In this document: positions 26,751 through 40,230 of the stretch, one piece after another
How positions within the stretch are numbered: position 1 is the first letter of the stretch
Layout of the letters: each line of letters begins with the position of its first letter
NCBI GenBank assembly: GCA_022605425.2
Contig: CM061250.1
Span: 62,001-126,000, forward strand
Direction of reading: 5' to 3'
Origin: Hamiltosporidium tvaerminnensis
Lineage: Eukaryota > Microsporidia > Dubosqiidae
Length of the DNA stretch: 64,000 nt
The notes under the pieces: generated by a model
What the model was told of the DNA's origin: nothing
The model's database searches: none
Seen by the model: the letters and a program-made list of their open reading frames with translations, nothing else
Position numbers and translations under genes: made by a program

Positions 26751-29700
26751 TATTTCAGTGAAATTTCTGCCCTGTTTTTTCTTCTTAAAGCACCGTTTCC
26801 TTTTTTTCATATTACATTACAAAGTCTTCTATTTTTTAAAAAACAGGCTTTGCTTGTTCCGATCATTACTTTTTCTATTTATCTGTATAGAATTTGATTT
26901 CACTAAATTTGAACAAAAAACATTAAAATTCGTGGAATACATACTTTACTTTTTCTCGTAATTAAGGAATAATATAAATTAACTAAATTAATTTTTACAT
27001 ATAAAAACAATGTTAGAGTATAGCAGGTGAATATATTTATTACTTCTCCTATTACAAATTAATAAATTTTTTTACCATTGATATTTATACCCTAGTAATT
27101 CTATGCAAAGCTTTACGATAAAATGTAGTACTGTGTAGACTAATACGAAAACAGAAATATCAATATACGGTGTTAATAAACAGATTCATAATACGTTTAA
27201 TTGTTTAAAAATTAATGAATTTTTTATAACGATTAGTTTCTAAAAAAATATAAATTGATTTAAATTAATGATACTGAAAAAATATATAAGAATACTGTGA
27301 GATTTAGAAATTTTCTAGATGGATTTTGTGACAAAATTTACTATTTTAACTGAATCTTAGTACAAATTTTAGAATAATTATTATTTGATTCGGATTTGTA
27401 ATGGCGTAAAATATTCAGTATATTTTGCATAAATTATCATGCGTAAACTACTTCCATGTGATTGTTATAAGAAATAACTGGAAACCAAAGTAGGAAATCA
27501 TCATAGTCCTCTTTAAATATTCTTTTAATCTTTTATTTTTTTTATTTTATTAGGAATATTGTAGTAAAACAATGAATTTTTGTTTTTTAATTATTAAACT
27601 GAAGATTCTTCTATAAAGCAAAAATAATTTATTTTTTTCAAATATGTCAACTACAAAAAGATTAAAATATTTGTGTTTTGAATAAATTAATTTATTAAAT
27701 ATATAAAATTTTTAGTATTAAAGCGTTCATTTTAAATTATTTTTTATCTGTTGAAATTATTTTACATTTCTTTTAAAGATTTTTTTTTTATTTTTTTTTA
27801 ATTTAATAAAATGTAATTTCAAAATTTCTAAAACCAATAACCAATATAATAGAAATATATTTCCACCTAAAGAGTTCCTTATAAAAACAAATTTTTTAAA
27901 AATAATATTCGTATCCTAGAATTTAAAAGATTTGAAAAATAGAAGAAAGGGAATCGGCAACATAACAGCTTAAGAATATTGTTGCTTACTTGTTATACTA
28001 GAAGATGTAAAATTCCTATTCCTACACAAATTTTAGAAAACATTTGAAATCTGAATGAGAAAATATGCTAGATGAATATGAAATTTTTTATTGAAAAGGC
28101 ATTTGTATCATTAGAAATAGGTTGGCTTTAAATTCGAGCAAATACGAATATAATTTGTTGTGTCTATGAAGTTGAAGATTCTCTAATTTCTTTTGCATTC
28201 TATGGAAAGGCTGAAGTATGTATACAGAAATATTGCTATGCTGCTTGAATAAGAGCTAAACGAATTTCTTTAAACATAGATAGATATTTTTCTAAATTTC
28301 TTTGATGTTGCTGCTAATTTGTATTTTCAAGAAACAATCGCTAATGAGCGAACAGTAAGGTGTGATAAACTGTTTATAATATGAGAAATTTGTTAAATAA
28401 ACAGAAGGAATGATGCATTGAATCATTAAAATAAATTTTTATGTGATGTTATATTTTTTCTTTATTTTCTTGTTTTCTCTATTTGTTTTTATTTGTATAA
28501 CTTACATAAGGCTTTTTATTGATTATTACAATTCGCTTTAAATTGATCTAAAGCTTGGCAATTAAGTTCATTTGTTAATTTTTGCAATTTTCGTACCGTG
28601 GTTAGTAACGCAGGTCGTTTTATTTTATAAATTATAAATGAGTTTTTCTTCTTATATAGGATATATCCGTGGTTTTCAAAAATGAGTCCAGAGAAGATGA
28701 TTTAGCAAAGTGATTTTACAAAGTCTAACTTTAAAATCTTTAAATTGCACAGATGAGTTGTTATGTTTCTTTATAATAGGTTAAAATTTTTCACCAGCCC
28801 ATTCTACTGTGTGTAAAAGGTTAAACATGCGCGTAATATCTGATTCGCTAAGAAAAGTATGAATTAAATCGACTTTGCAACTTTAATGAAAAGCTTTTAG
28901 ATTATAACTCAATCAATTAGTGCGAAGTTTCTTTTTATAATATATTCAAAGTCATAAAGCATACTGTTGAAATTTTTTACAAGCGTAAAGTCAATTCGTG
29001 TTTTGTTGTAATTATTCTACTTAAAAAAGGAACAAATTAAATAATCTTAATAGTGATTTTAGTATCTCTTATATGCAATTTAGATCGTTGCCAATGTTCG
29101 GATTTAATTTAATCAATTTTAGGCAGAAATACTATGATATTATAAATACATTATCGTTCTATCAATTTTTTTTATTTTATTTTATTTTGTCTTTAATTTT
29201 CTATTGATAGAAATATGCTAGTTTTATTTCAAATTTTTCAAACCTTTCATTTATAATTTTAAGTTTATATCAAAATTGTTACGCGTAGGAACCTATGAAT
29301 GAACATAAATACATGATAAAAGCAAATCTAGACCTTTTCGCAGAACTTAAAATTCTAACTAAATTTTTTTTGTATAGACATGGATTGTTCGTATAGATAT
29401 TAAACCCCTGTAAACCTTTACATATAAAATCGCAGCTAAAATAGTTATAAGTAGGGCTATTTAGATGACTAGGAACAAATTTGTATTTTAGTTATGTGAT
29501 TTTACAACATTTTTGAGTTAGCATTTAGTTTTACATATTTTTGGTTTATCATAATTTATTGTATTTCCTTATCAAGCTATTCTTTATACAATGAAAGGTT
29601 CATGTGATTAAAAACGCAGGTTATGAGAATACAATATGAAACGTTTTATAATAGAAGACTTTCAGAGACAAAAAAACTATTATAACCTTATAATAGAGAA

Positions 29701-30480
29701 CTGGTATAATTTTTAGATGTGTGGATTGTTTAAATCAAGCATATTAAATTTTTTTGTAAAGTTGTAAATTTTAAAGTTAACTTATTGCTATAAAATAAAT
29801 GTATTTTGAAAAAAATTCATGCATAATGAATGCTATAACCAATTATTCATGTATAATTAAATAAAAAATATTAAATTTCTTACTTGCATGACTCTCAAGA
29901 TTTATTTTGGGTATTCCTGTAGCTTATATGTCTATTCTTTATATTATAATGGTTTTTCTTTTAAAAGACAGACCTTATACATTATTAGAAATATTATGCC
30001 ATGAAATGAATTTAATCGAATACAAATCAAATAGATTCGCGTTATAATAGATCTAATTGATGTGTAATGCTTTATATTCTTTTTTTATGGAATAGTTTTT
30101 TTAGTATAATTAAATCAAAACAATAAGTTGATTAGTCTATATTAGGATATACATTATTTTTCATTGAATAATAAATTTATTTATAAAAAAATGACTATTG
30201 AATAATTTATTATCTAAATTTCTTGATGGTAATATTAATTCAATAAGATTTTAAATACTGTTTGTCTGATTATATTCAATAAATATTTTAGATAGGAAAT
30301 TAAATTGTGTTTTGTGAATCCAGATTGTTTTATTGACATGAATATTCAATGTAAAAATTTTGAAAACATGCATTTCAATCAGCCAATCAAAAAGTAGCTA
30401 AAAAAACCCTTAAATAAAGTGCGACTTAAACTAAATAGGAAATACACAAAGAGTTCATAATATACTAAGAAATCAAAGAT
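26750..30480. other. AT-rich stretch without recognisable gene
   Basis: I find no open frame, repeat anchor or RNA gene in these 3.7 kb. Confidence 0.6.
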
Positions 30481-30729
30481 CTCTAAGATAAATATGTAAT
30501 TGGGGGGATCGAACACCAAATATTTCAATTGCGAATTGGGAAAAAAAGATTCTAATTAATTAAAATTAAATTTTCCAAATTGTTCTTTGTTAAATAATCG
30601 TAATAAATGTACAAAGACAACCACTAACGTTCATGTCCTTTCGCAACAACTTTTAGCGTTTTATGCCTAAAAATAGTTGAAACTTTTCTACCACCTTGAT
30701 TAATATAAAAGAACGGCCGAAGGAACGGA

Positions 30730-30993
30730 TTGCAACGGAAAATATGGTTGGGATTGAAAACAAAACACGGAAATTCATTTAGAACAATTAATGAGGCTGA
30801 TGCAAATAATGCAAATAGCAAGACGGTTTTAAAGGTATCCAAGGATCATATGGATAAAGTTATAGCCGGAGAATCCCCGTTCCCTATAAAAAAATACTTT
30901 TTTTCATATTTTAAAGGAATTAAAAGAAAAAGAACACGTTCATACAAACTCGCTCTGACGGCTATAAATGAGAATAGGCGAGATTTATCATAA
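30730..30993 (+). pseudogene. LINE N-terminal region, first segment
   Basis: An open frame of 87 codons contains LKVSKDHMDKVIAGESPF followed by PIKKYFFSYFKGIKRKR. The sequence is basic and well mixed in composition, unlike chance frames in this window. I take it as part of the N-terminal region that precedes the endonuclease in this LINE family. The nominal start is not dependable: the frame is probably entered by a shift, because coding-like residues (rich in R and N) occur just upstream. It ends at a stop, and coding continues in another frame from 31047. Confidence 0.5.
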
Positions 30994-31046
30994 ACTTTTA
31001 CTTTTCAAGTTAAGATACGTTAGAATTCATATGTATAGACAAATGT

Positions 31047-31316
31047 AAAGATGATGTTATACATTCATTTGAAATATTGACTGCAAAAGGTCTTAAAGAC
31101 TGTCGTGAAATAGATGAACAAAAGCATTTTATTCATATCTAACTTAAAGAGAGAATGAAACGCACTTATTAAAGAAAGCATAACACAAAGGCGAGAATTA
31201 AAAGATTTGCAGGTCAATTGAATAATGTAAATAGGAAAGAATTATCCGAGTTTCTTTTTGGAGCAAATAAAGGGGGTAAAAGGTATTGGCTCAGACAAGA
31301 AACTTTTCCCCGATGA
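31047..31316 (+). pseudogene. LINE N-terminal region, second segment
   Basis: A single frame of 90 codons with only two internal stops reads KDDVIHSFEILTAKGLKDC, then a charged stretch, and ends NRKELSEFLFGANKGGKRYW before a final stop. It has no start codon. It follows the 30730-30993 segment in a different frame, so at least one indel separates them. The charged helical character suits the linker between the N-terminal region and the endonuclease of a LINE; that role is an inference. Confidence 0.45.
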
Positions 31317-31319
31317 AAA

Positions 31320-31560
31320 TAAAAACATTGAAGTTATATAATATTGGCTTTCATAACCTAGAAGGTTTTTCCGAGAACAAAATAGGTGCAAAAAATCAAC
31401 TTTTAGAGAAGAATTAATTAAGTATTTTTGCTTTGGCTGAAACGTGGCGAGATGATATTGAAAAATTAGATTCAAAATATAAAATATCTGCTATCCTAAT
31501 TTTAAAAATATCCAAAAATATACTCAAATAAAAGAAATGCTAGCATTGGCTCGTAATTTA
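31320..31560 (+). pseudogene. Apurinic-endonuclease-like domain relic of the LINE
   Basis: The frame reads LYNIGFHNLEGFSENK, then IGAKNQLLEKN, a stop, then IFALAETWRDDIEKL. LINE endonucleases of the exonuclease-endonuclease-phosphatase family begin with an N-x-x-G-type strand (here HNLEG) and about 30 residues later have a strand ending in the catalytic glutamate (here ALAETW, Glu codon 31439-31441). Both motifs lie in one frame. Later motifs, such as the G-D-x-N strand, should fall near 31.7 kb, where I see only fragments. The domain would nick target DNA for insertion; this copy cannot. Confidence 0.6.
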
Positions 31561-32239
31561 TTTTACTACCCATAATACCATCGATTATTGATTTTCGAGT
31601 CGTATAAAGCTGTGTTATACTTTTATATATTTTATTTGCAAGTCTCCATCTAGTAATTCGTCAAAAATAATCATCTCTTTTTCGCTTAAATTTATAAAAG
31701 TTAATATTTTGGTGTCAGTGGCTATAATTCGGAACCAGCTACGTGGTAGGAACAACAAATATTGAACAGAAACATTGCACTGGGTAGATTTAAAACAAAA
31801 AATATATTCTTTTGCATATAACATGGAAACTAATTTTCAAGATAGATAAGGTTTTGTCGAATTCGCCTATAAGCAGAAGTCTTAGGGATTAAAAACATAA
31901 ATCACAAAATGATTTAAATTATTATTTAACAGGCAGAAAATAAATACTAAATTTGTGTAATAATTATATCTTAAAAATTACTGCCATTCGTTTAAAGATA
32001 ATACCTAGGATTCTGTTTTTAAAAGAAAGGAATGAAAGTTTATTTGAATAATCTGCTTATGAGAAAGCTTAATGTTTTACTTAAAATATTATTCAGAACA
32101 TCAAGAATACGGTAAATACGGGAAAGAACGCAAAGGTGTGTCATGAGCTGGATTTGTCACATTTATAGCGAAGAAGAAAAACAGCTCGCAAGAAAAAAAA
32201 ATGACGTATTATTTAAAAATATATTATGATAAGTACAAG

Positions 32240-32620
32240 CCCAAAGCAGAAATATACAGAAAATTAGTTGAGGCAATCAGAAAAAAACTTATGTTAACTT
32301 AAATCTAGGTGAAATTTTAAAAATTGTAAGTTATACCATTTCTAAAAGTCTAGGTTATAAAGAGCAATAGATTTGCTACGATCCAACTTCGAAAACGCAG
32401 AGACATCTCATTAGTAAGAATATAAGATATAATATGTGAAATGTCTAGAAACGTTCATGGTGATAACTGCAACAAAGAGCTGATAAAATAGATGTAATTA
32501 CTTTCGCAGATATGGTACATGATATAACTCTTTTACAATGTAGAAACTTAAGCGAATAGAGTGGAATAAATAATGAAAGCCTAAAACCATGCCTAGAAAT
32601 TTTCTTAAACATCCGAACAA
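32240..32620 (+). pseudogene. Possible reverse transcriptase palm relic of the old LINE
   Basis: Plus-strand fragments include ILKIVSYTISKSLGYKE and, further on, DKIDVITFADMVHDITLLQ. The FAD at 32503-32511 stands where a Y/F-A-D-D active site would be expected relative to the C-terminal relic at 33.6 kb, but the second aspartate is missing and two stops follow. I hold this only as a weak assignment, supported mainly by its place between the endonuclease-like block and the C-terminal block. Confidence 0.3.
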
Positions 32621-33438
32621 CGTAATTAGTACGATTGTTTTGACCTAACGTGCCTACGGCGTGGAAAATACATAAAAATGAATTGATAAGAAAGGAAATG
32701 AGGCCTATGGGCCGTTCGCGTTGATGTAAAAAAATTAAAGTATTCTGAAGGATCATAAAAAGAAAATTTTAATTGTTTATCGCAATCTTCAAACAGGTTT
32801 TCAAGAAAAAGCGTTGACACTGAATAATGCAATATGTGTAGATTATTTTTTGCGTTAAGGGTGAGGGAAGCTCAATCTGTTTTCGAATAATATAAAATCA
32901 GCGAGTGATACCGAGTTATGAGAAGAAGTATACAAGAAATTATTGAACTCATAAAATTTTAAAAAGATCATGTTTTTCTTATTGCAGAACTCGTTCAAAA
33001 CTCTATGTATATTACAGTAGAGGGGACTTGTTAATAGAATTCACGCTAGGTTCTAGGGGATCGCTACGAAGGATTGTCATATTATCTGATCTTTTTAAGG
33101 TTTTTCGATCACATTATTTTATATATCCCTTCATTAAAGAAAAAAAGCATTTTTATATATGCTGAAGAAATATTTATATATGTTTTAATATCAAAACAGA
33201 TTTCTAAACTAATATAATACATCCAAAAACATTCACATGATAACAAATATCGGCTAAAAGAAACAAAGGGACTGTTTATAAGGCAAAAATCAAAGATTAG
33301 CATCAGAATAATTGATATAGGACTAGTAAAACAAGGTTTTATCAATATCGTGGCTTTTTCTTAAATTTAAAATGTGTTTATACAAGGTGTTCGTTTAAGG
33401 AACTTATAAAACACGCTCTGAGGTCAGCTATTTCTGAG

Positions 33439-33517
33439 GATCAGCCTTTAGCAAAAATTTGAAAAAGATAACCCTCTGTTTTTTGCAATGCTCTTTAAGG
33501 GTTATCTTATGCTGATC
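33439..33517. repeat. Foldback sequence within the old LINE
   Basis: Two nested inverted pairs can form one hairpin: gatcagc (33439-33445) with gctgatc (33511-33517), and inside it aagataaccct (33465-33475) with agggttatctt (33498-33508). Both pairs are exact. The left side has a 19-base bulge and the loop is 22 bases. Confidence 0.7.
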
Positions 33518-33644
33518 TACCGAAATTTGATTTTATGTTCATTTACTAGCAGCAAATAGTGCTTTCGTCTTAATAACAGAAGAATTTAAAGGGGCTTTGG
33601 TGTATTTTTTCTCGGTAATTAGGAAAACATCTAGTACCTAAATA

Positions 33645-33850
33645 TATGCCTGTTTCCGATTGAAACAATACAACAAAGGTTAATCTGACTTACATTTGCT
33701 CTCGTTTTCAGAATTCCTGAAAACAAAGAAACACGTTTGTAGTATGAAGTTATAAGAAACAATACAAAGATTTTTAAGTTTATAAAAGATATATGTGTCT
33801 AATATGTATTTGAAGATAGCGTTAGTTCAATTAAAATTTTAAAATAATTA
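33645..33850 (+). pseudogene. Region after the reverse transcriptase, old LINE copy
   Basis: The frame reads CLFPIETIQQRL, stop, LTFALVFRIPENKETRL, and so on. The younger LINE has ALFPIES at the same place (about 61943-61965), then a register ending SLGERILQMKKT. The shared L-F-P-I-E and the following R-I-x-x-x-K-x-T pattern show that the two elements are related. It lies directly ahead of the C-terminal frame at 33854, in the same order as in the young copy. Confidence 0.6.
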
Positions 33851-33853
33851 AAA

Positions 33854-34039
33854 ATGAATGCCTTAATAAGAATAGAAAAATTTTGGAAGGATCTTACACT
33901 GTTAAAATATTATGATTTTGATTTGATTGGTTTTAAAGACTTCCAAAGAATTTTAATTTTTTTAAAGCAAGAAAAATTTAATATCGTACAAGCAATAAAA
34001 GATTTTTTCGAAAAAAAAAGAAATAAGCCTCTTATGTAG
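33854..34039 (+). pseudogene. C-terminus of the old LINE protein
   Basis: An open frame of 61 codons ends at a stop. Its LLKYYDF, then F-x-R-I, then a hydrophobic, charged tail aligns with LLKKYNF, then FEKITRIL, at the end of the younger LINE (62.19-62.33 kb). The methionine is internal to the ancestral protein, not a true start. After the stop, tagtatta resembles the young copy's tagtacta. Confidence 0.55.
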
Positions 34040-37000
34040 TATTAGGTCTTGGACATACGTACATTTTCAATGTAATTGTATTTTTTTATTAAGCAATTAT
34101 ATTAAGTTTGAAATAAACTGATTTTTTTGTTCTTTTCTATTCCTATTTTTTTTATTTTAATTCCAGTTTTATCTAAATTATAATTTTAAACACATTCTTG
34201 CAAACTTATAAAATTTTTAGTTTTAAATTGCACGTTTTGTTTAATTGGATTTTTTTTAGATATTTTTCTGCCTATAATATATATTTTATATCTATTTTAT
34301 TTTTACGTAAGGTTATGAAGCAACTCTCAATTTAATTTTTGTTTAAAATTTAGAAATGTTATTCGTTGGATTTCTACCAAAAATATTTAGAAGGCATACC
34401 ATTGTATTAAATCAATGGTTTTTTTTAGTATTTAGATATTTATGTGGATTAAATTTTATTTGCTCCTTTTAACAATGGTCACTAAATTATTTTCTTTGTA
34501 ATTTGTATAGGTTAATATCTTCTAATGTTTCTTTGCATTATTATAAAAAAAGTGGCATTTTTTTTTATATAATAGACTTTTTATTCCAGAGTTAGAAGTA
34601 TAGTCTGTATTTATTAAGTTTAATGTCTTTTTAACTATTTATATCAATTTTATTAATTTAGTTACATCTTTTTACAAATATATAGTACTTTTGGAAATTC
34701 TTTTCATATTTCTAGGAGTAGAGCTAAATTTACCTTTTATAAATCTATTCAATTTTACCGGTTTATAACTAATTACATTCGTTTGTTTAAACGTAAAATA
34801 AATAAATAAAAAGTTGTGAGGACTTTTAACATTTTTTAAATAATATTGCATATCTTTTTAAAGATTTCTTTATATTTTTAACTTTTTGAGTCAAAATTTT
34901 AATTCCATCGAAATTTATTGCACAATTTTACAATCTAATTATTAAATATTCTTTTAAATATTCTTTTAAATATTTTTTTAGCAGTTTTCTTTTGAAGTGA
35001 TTGAGATGTAAAGCTAACTTTGTTTATAAAAAATCTTGACTAATATACTTAATTTGAAATGTTTTTGCATATTCTTACAGGAAATGATAAAAATATGCTT
35101 TTGTTTTAAGGACGGTTATATAAAATAGAACAGATATACAATCGAACCAGGTTTATCATAATTAACTCCATGCTTCATAGTATTTTGGCTTATAAACCAC
35201 TCAAAAAAATTTCTTATGAACTTTTATAATTCTTATTATATTTATATTGCCGAAAATGTAATTTGAAACAAAAACTTATTCTTATATAACTAAAATATAT
35301 TTGTTAATCATTATTATTTTCGAGCAATACTTTAATAAATGTAATTTTTAGGAAATTAAATAAAGCAAGATCTGTATTCCTTGTTGAATATTAATTTACA
35401 TGGTGTCTATTTTAAAAATAGTTAGATAACAGTATTTTAATAAGCTCTAGGTTTAGAGAAAGTGATGTATGACAATAGATTGCTTTAGTTACAAAGCAAA
35501 CTTAACTAATTTCTGTTTGTTTATAAATCAATTAAAGTTTGTAGTTTAGTAAATATGCTTCAAACCACATTTAATTTATATAGAAAAGAATATTGGATCT
35601 TTTCAATTGAAAAATATGTTTATGATACTAATAAAGAATATTTAAAGTCTATAATTTTAAAAAAATGGTTTTAACGAAATTAATTGTATTATACAGAAAG
35701 TAATAAAGTGTATAAATCATAAAAAAAAACAGTACTTTTAAACAAATTATAATTTTTACAATAGATTAATTCATATTAATACGCGATATGAACGAAAAAA
35801 GTACATATATTGAGATTCAATCATTATTTATATTAAAAGCCGGGCATATTTTAGCTAATGGTTGTGTTTGTAAGATTTTTATTAGAAAAAAAAAGTAATG
35901 TACAATATTCAGATAATGATATGAGAAAGAAACCAAATTTGGCCTCGATGTGGTATTTTTATGTAAATGAAAAAGGAAAAGTATATTATGACGCTGCGCT
36001 CGTTTCAATAATGTAAGGCTGTATAAATTTAATCTCTAGGTTATTTTTAACTATACGCATTTTAAAGTACGTTTAGAAAATTTATAGCTTGAATGATAAC
36101 TTAAAACCAGTTGTATGTTTGATAGAAGCAAATTTCATAGGTAGAACTTTAGTAAGGTTTCAATAGGAAACCAACTTGAGAGTTTTAAAAATGTGGTTTT
36201 TTATACACATTACACATAATCAATGCCTTTCGTATGTTTATAATTAATTTTTATGATATTGTTAAATATTGCAAAGTTGAGCGTGTATTTTATTAAAGAA
36301 ATACAAAACGTTTTAATTAAAAGAAAATAGATTATACTGATTCTGTCTAATAAAAAAAAACAAATAATGTACTTGTACATGTGGTTGTACAATCAAAACA
36401 ATTTTAAATAAGTAGTGTAATAAAGTTAATATAAGCATTGTATGTGAATACCCGAATTAAAGAATTTGTTATATTTATTTTATTTTTTAACTACTACAAT
36501 AGATACAAGTGTGTTTTTTTAAAAATTCATACAATTCAATAAGGACTACTTTTTTATTTTATAATCATCTAATTTCTATAATTTATTTTACTTAAATTTT
36601 TTAGTTAACACATTTACATAGGAAACATTTAAGAAATCAAGAATATATCGTAAAAACGGTCGAACAGATATTAGGTACAATCCACTTTATTTTTATTTTA
36701 TAATTTAAAAGAATCATGTAAAGACCTATTATAAAAAATAATTTGGTCTAAAAAAATTTTAAAAGATAAATAATATTATGTAGTCATTTGTAGGATAATA
36801 TTGCCATATAAATCAATCAATATATAAATTTTGAAATTAAATAACAAGATAATAATTGAATTGAGGTAAAAGTAAAGCTGATAGGGTCATTTAAATAAAA
36901 AAATATGTATTAATATGTGGAAAATATAAAGTTGTAATTATTCACAGATATTATCAAATTAGAAATACACGTTTTCGTAAAACGGTATAAAATATGCAAA

Positions 37001-39420
37001 ATGGTTACGGTTGTTCTATTCTGTATTTTTTGACTCTATTTTGCTACCAAATGTATATATATTTAACCCTATATAACAATAAGAAAACTGTATAAAGTTC
37101 TTGTTAAATTTGGTTTAAACGCTTTAATATATTTTACTATATTTTATGTTCTTTTCTATAAGGACTTTTCAAAAATTTGATGCACCACATTATACTAAAA
37201 CCGGTAAAAACTTTTTATGTATGAATTAACATAAATTTTACCGTGTACAACGTTTATAGATTAAATTTTAGAGTTTTCTATATAATTATAATATCCTAAA
37301 TTTTAAAAATCTTTAAATATTCTTTTAGCATTTTTATTATTTTATATTTTTTACAAACCTATAGATTTTTAGAAAGTGGTAAAAAGGTTTAAAAAAAATG
37401 TTTTTTATGGTTAAGTTTTTCTATAGTATTTAGAAGATTATGAATAGATTAAATTAATTTTTATTTTTAGCATAATTTTATACCTTGCATTTTTATTATT
37501 TTTTGAGTGAAATTTTATAGATTTGGAAAGTTTTAATCTTGCTTTACATTTAGTGGCTTTTTTGAAAGGCGTTACTGTTCTTAATATCAGATTTGCTATT
37601 ACGCTTAAATACTTTAAATAGTATTTACATTTCTTAGATATATTAAAGTTTTATAAGATTTGATTGAGTCTTAACTTATATAATTAATTTTATTGGATTT
37701 ATAAAATTTTTATAAGACTTTTCATTCTCACATGATATTTTAAATTTTTATTGAATTTATTAAATACTTACAAAATTTATATAATTCATTTAGGTTTTAT
37801 TAATTTTTCTAAGATTAATAGAATATTTGAAAGGTATTTGCTACGTCATAACTAATTTTGCAGAAATATAGATTACTTTATAAAGATTTTATAACAATTC
37901 TGGTTTTTTACTTTAAAATATGATTATTTTGTTTGACGATTTTTGGATTTCTTTACACTTATTATATTTCTTACTGATGTTTTATATTCAGATTAAGATC
38001 AAAATTTTATAATACATAAAATTAAAGCATATATTCTTTTATAAAATGTTTTTAGATTCTAAAATATATAAATTTAATGTCTTTTGGTCACTTTGAATGT
38101 ATAACTTTGATATATATTTTTATATCATAGTTTTTTAAATAAAAAGTATTAAAAGAAAAAAGAATATTTATCTTATTTGAGATTAAAGATATTTGTTCTA
38201 TCTTATATGTTGGTTAATGAATTATTATGTTTAGTTTTTATTTAAATATGACAAATACAATTTATTTTTGGGGAATAGGTTAAATTACAAATATAAAATT
38301 CAATATCAAAGTTAAACCGTTATAATATTCAAAAATTTGAAGCTTAAACCCGCAATTAAAAGTAATATAATTTTTATTTCAAATCATACATATTTTTTGT
38401 TTTTAACAGTTATTTTACAATTATATTATTTACATATAGTTTCTACAAAGATATTTGTAATTGGTTCATTTGAAGAAAGTTGTCATCAGTTTTACGACCT
38501 AAAGAAACAAGAAGATCAAACTATACATACATTAAATTTACTAAAATATTGTATTAGTTTAAAATATATAATTTTGTATAACTAATAAAAAATCTGTACT
38601 AAAAATGTATTATAGAAATCTTAATCCCTGTTTTGAATTATTCAAAAGATTAAGTAATTTGGGTTGTACTCAATAAAATTCTCTACAATAATTATCTTAT
38701 GTACTATTCTCTGGTTTTCTTAGAATATTATACATATTATATATATTTTGTAAAAAAAAATACTAGCTGCTTTGGCAAATACGCGTTTACATATATATTT
38801 TATTCTTAATATAAGTTAAATTTAAGAAATTCCACACTCGTAAGTTCGTATGCTTCTTTTTGTTACAATACTATGTTATTTTGATTTAATTAAAAGAAAA
38901 TAGAGAATTGTCTGAAAATTTTCTCATATACACAAAGTTACAATAAAAAATAAAAAATTTAAGACATACATATTTGCTTATAGAAGCATTCCTGTTTTTA
39001 GCACTTTTGTTCAAAATAAAATTGTAGTCAAAGGATATGCATCTTGAATGTGACAAATAAAGATTTTAATTTTTTTTTAAATTAGTAAATAATAATATAT
39101 ATGATTACATGTAGGAATTATTTTAAATCTATATCTATAGTTTTTAAACAATAAATTTATTTTAGATAAACAAGGTGTGAAATTAATATATTTTACAGCT
39201 ATTTTTATAATTTATTCTTTTTATTTTTAATTTAAATTTATGCAATATTCAGATTCGGTTAATGCAAAAAAAAAATATGAAAATAATTATAAATACAGGG
39301 ATATACTTTTAAAACATCTAGGATGATTTAAGAGAAGTAAAGAACATTATTTAAATATGTTTTCTTAAAGATTAAAATAGTTTCGAAGGGTAAGTTGTAA
39401 ATGATGTAAGTATCAATTGG
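34040..39420. other. AT-rich stretch without recognisable gene
   Basis: I find nothing supportable here. The 82-codon frame at 38337-38585 is the longest, but its translation shows no motif or relative in the window. Confidence 0.6.
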
Positions 39421-40230
39421 GTTAGGGATAAATCAAATTATGATTAGATAGGAATCGTTTAAAGAATAGCTTTTCTAATATTGAACTAATTTAATTTAAA
39501 TACGTGTTTAAATGAGATTAGTTTTAGCGAAGTTTACAAGTATAAATATCCAAAGGTTTTTCCTTTTGTGGCATCTTCTAAGGCTTACCTTAAAGAATAC
39601 CTTTAGAATATTTGATGCTCTATAGAAAAAACTTTCATCTTTTGAACTACTTGAGCTTTGACTGTACTGAGGTATGAGCCAAATAAAACAACTGCCCTAC
39701 GTTTACTGATAGCAATTCTCTTAAATTTTGAGCTATATTTGCTGCCCTTGTATCTATCCTAGTTAGCTGGATTATGAAAAGACTTACTTGGGTTTTATGT
39801 TATGGGTCTAAATATGATTCAATGGATAGCCATTCTAAATCACATTCGATATTAGAAAACAGTCGAAGAATTTTAAATAAGTGATTTTAATAACTCCGTA
39901 ATGCTCGGTGATAACCAACCAGCACAATCAATTATATTTACAAGAAGTTTAAGTCAATGTGCCGAAACTTGGACAAATTTACCTATATAAATAGAATAGG
40001 TTTTTAAAGACATATACTTACACAATTAGAAAAACTCCGAAAATCGTTCTTATAAATTTTAAAGTCACATTACCAATTAAACTGATTTATCATCTACTGT
40101 ATCTTACGATTGTAATTCAACTATTTTAAATGCTTTAATTTGGTCATAATCCAAAACCCTGTTTTTTTATTATTTTTTTAGATATGTTGATATGTATTTG
40201 AATTTATTCTTAAATAAATGTGTTCGTTCT
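39420..40230 (-). mobile_element. Repeat copy E: partial, Ty3/gypsy-like family
   Basis: Segments align with the right-hand part of the other copies: 39568 (tgtggcatctt, as in A at about 5358), 39860-39900 (aaacagtcga and flank, as in D at about 60928), 39970-39995 (acttggacaaatttacc, as in D at about 61040 and C0 at about 46155), and taaataaatgtgttcg at 40211-40226, identical to 61283-61298 in D. It covers the reverse-transcriptase-like end only; the integrase-side part is missing or too diverged. A pyrimidine-rich tract begins at its right edge. Confidence 0.5.

Larger units (their letters stand above)
30480..34040 (+). mobile_element. Nearly full-length decayed LINE (endonuclease + reverse transcriptase type)
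   Basis: This block is visibly richer in G+C than its surroundings and carries successive plus-strand coding relics in the order of a non-LTR retrotransposon: a basic N-terminal region (30730-31316), an apurinic-endonuclease-like block (31320-31560), a possible reverse transcriptase palm (around 32503), and a C-terminal region (33645-34039). The last part aligns with the C-terminus of the younger LINE at 61.3-62.4 kb, so both belong to one family. Frames change repeatedly and stops are frequent. The 5' end is near the ggggggatcg at about 30.5 kb; the 3' end is near the stop at 34039, with no poly(A) visible. Confidence 0.7.

Noticed and set aside
32445-32832. Minus-strand frames of 103 and 68 codons in the old LINE
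   Set aside because: They overlap each other and lie opposite plus-strand LINE relics; they are shadows.
38337-38585. 82-codon plus-strand frame
   Set aside because: It is the longest frame outside the relics but has no recognisable domain and random-looking content; a window of this size is expected to contain a few such frames.
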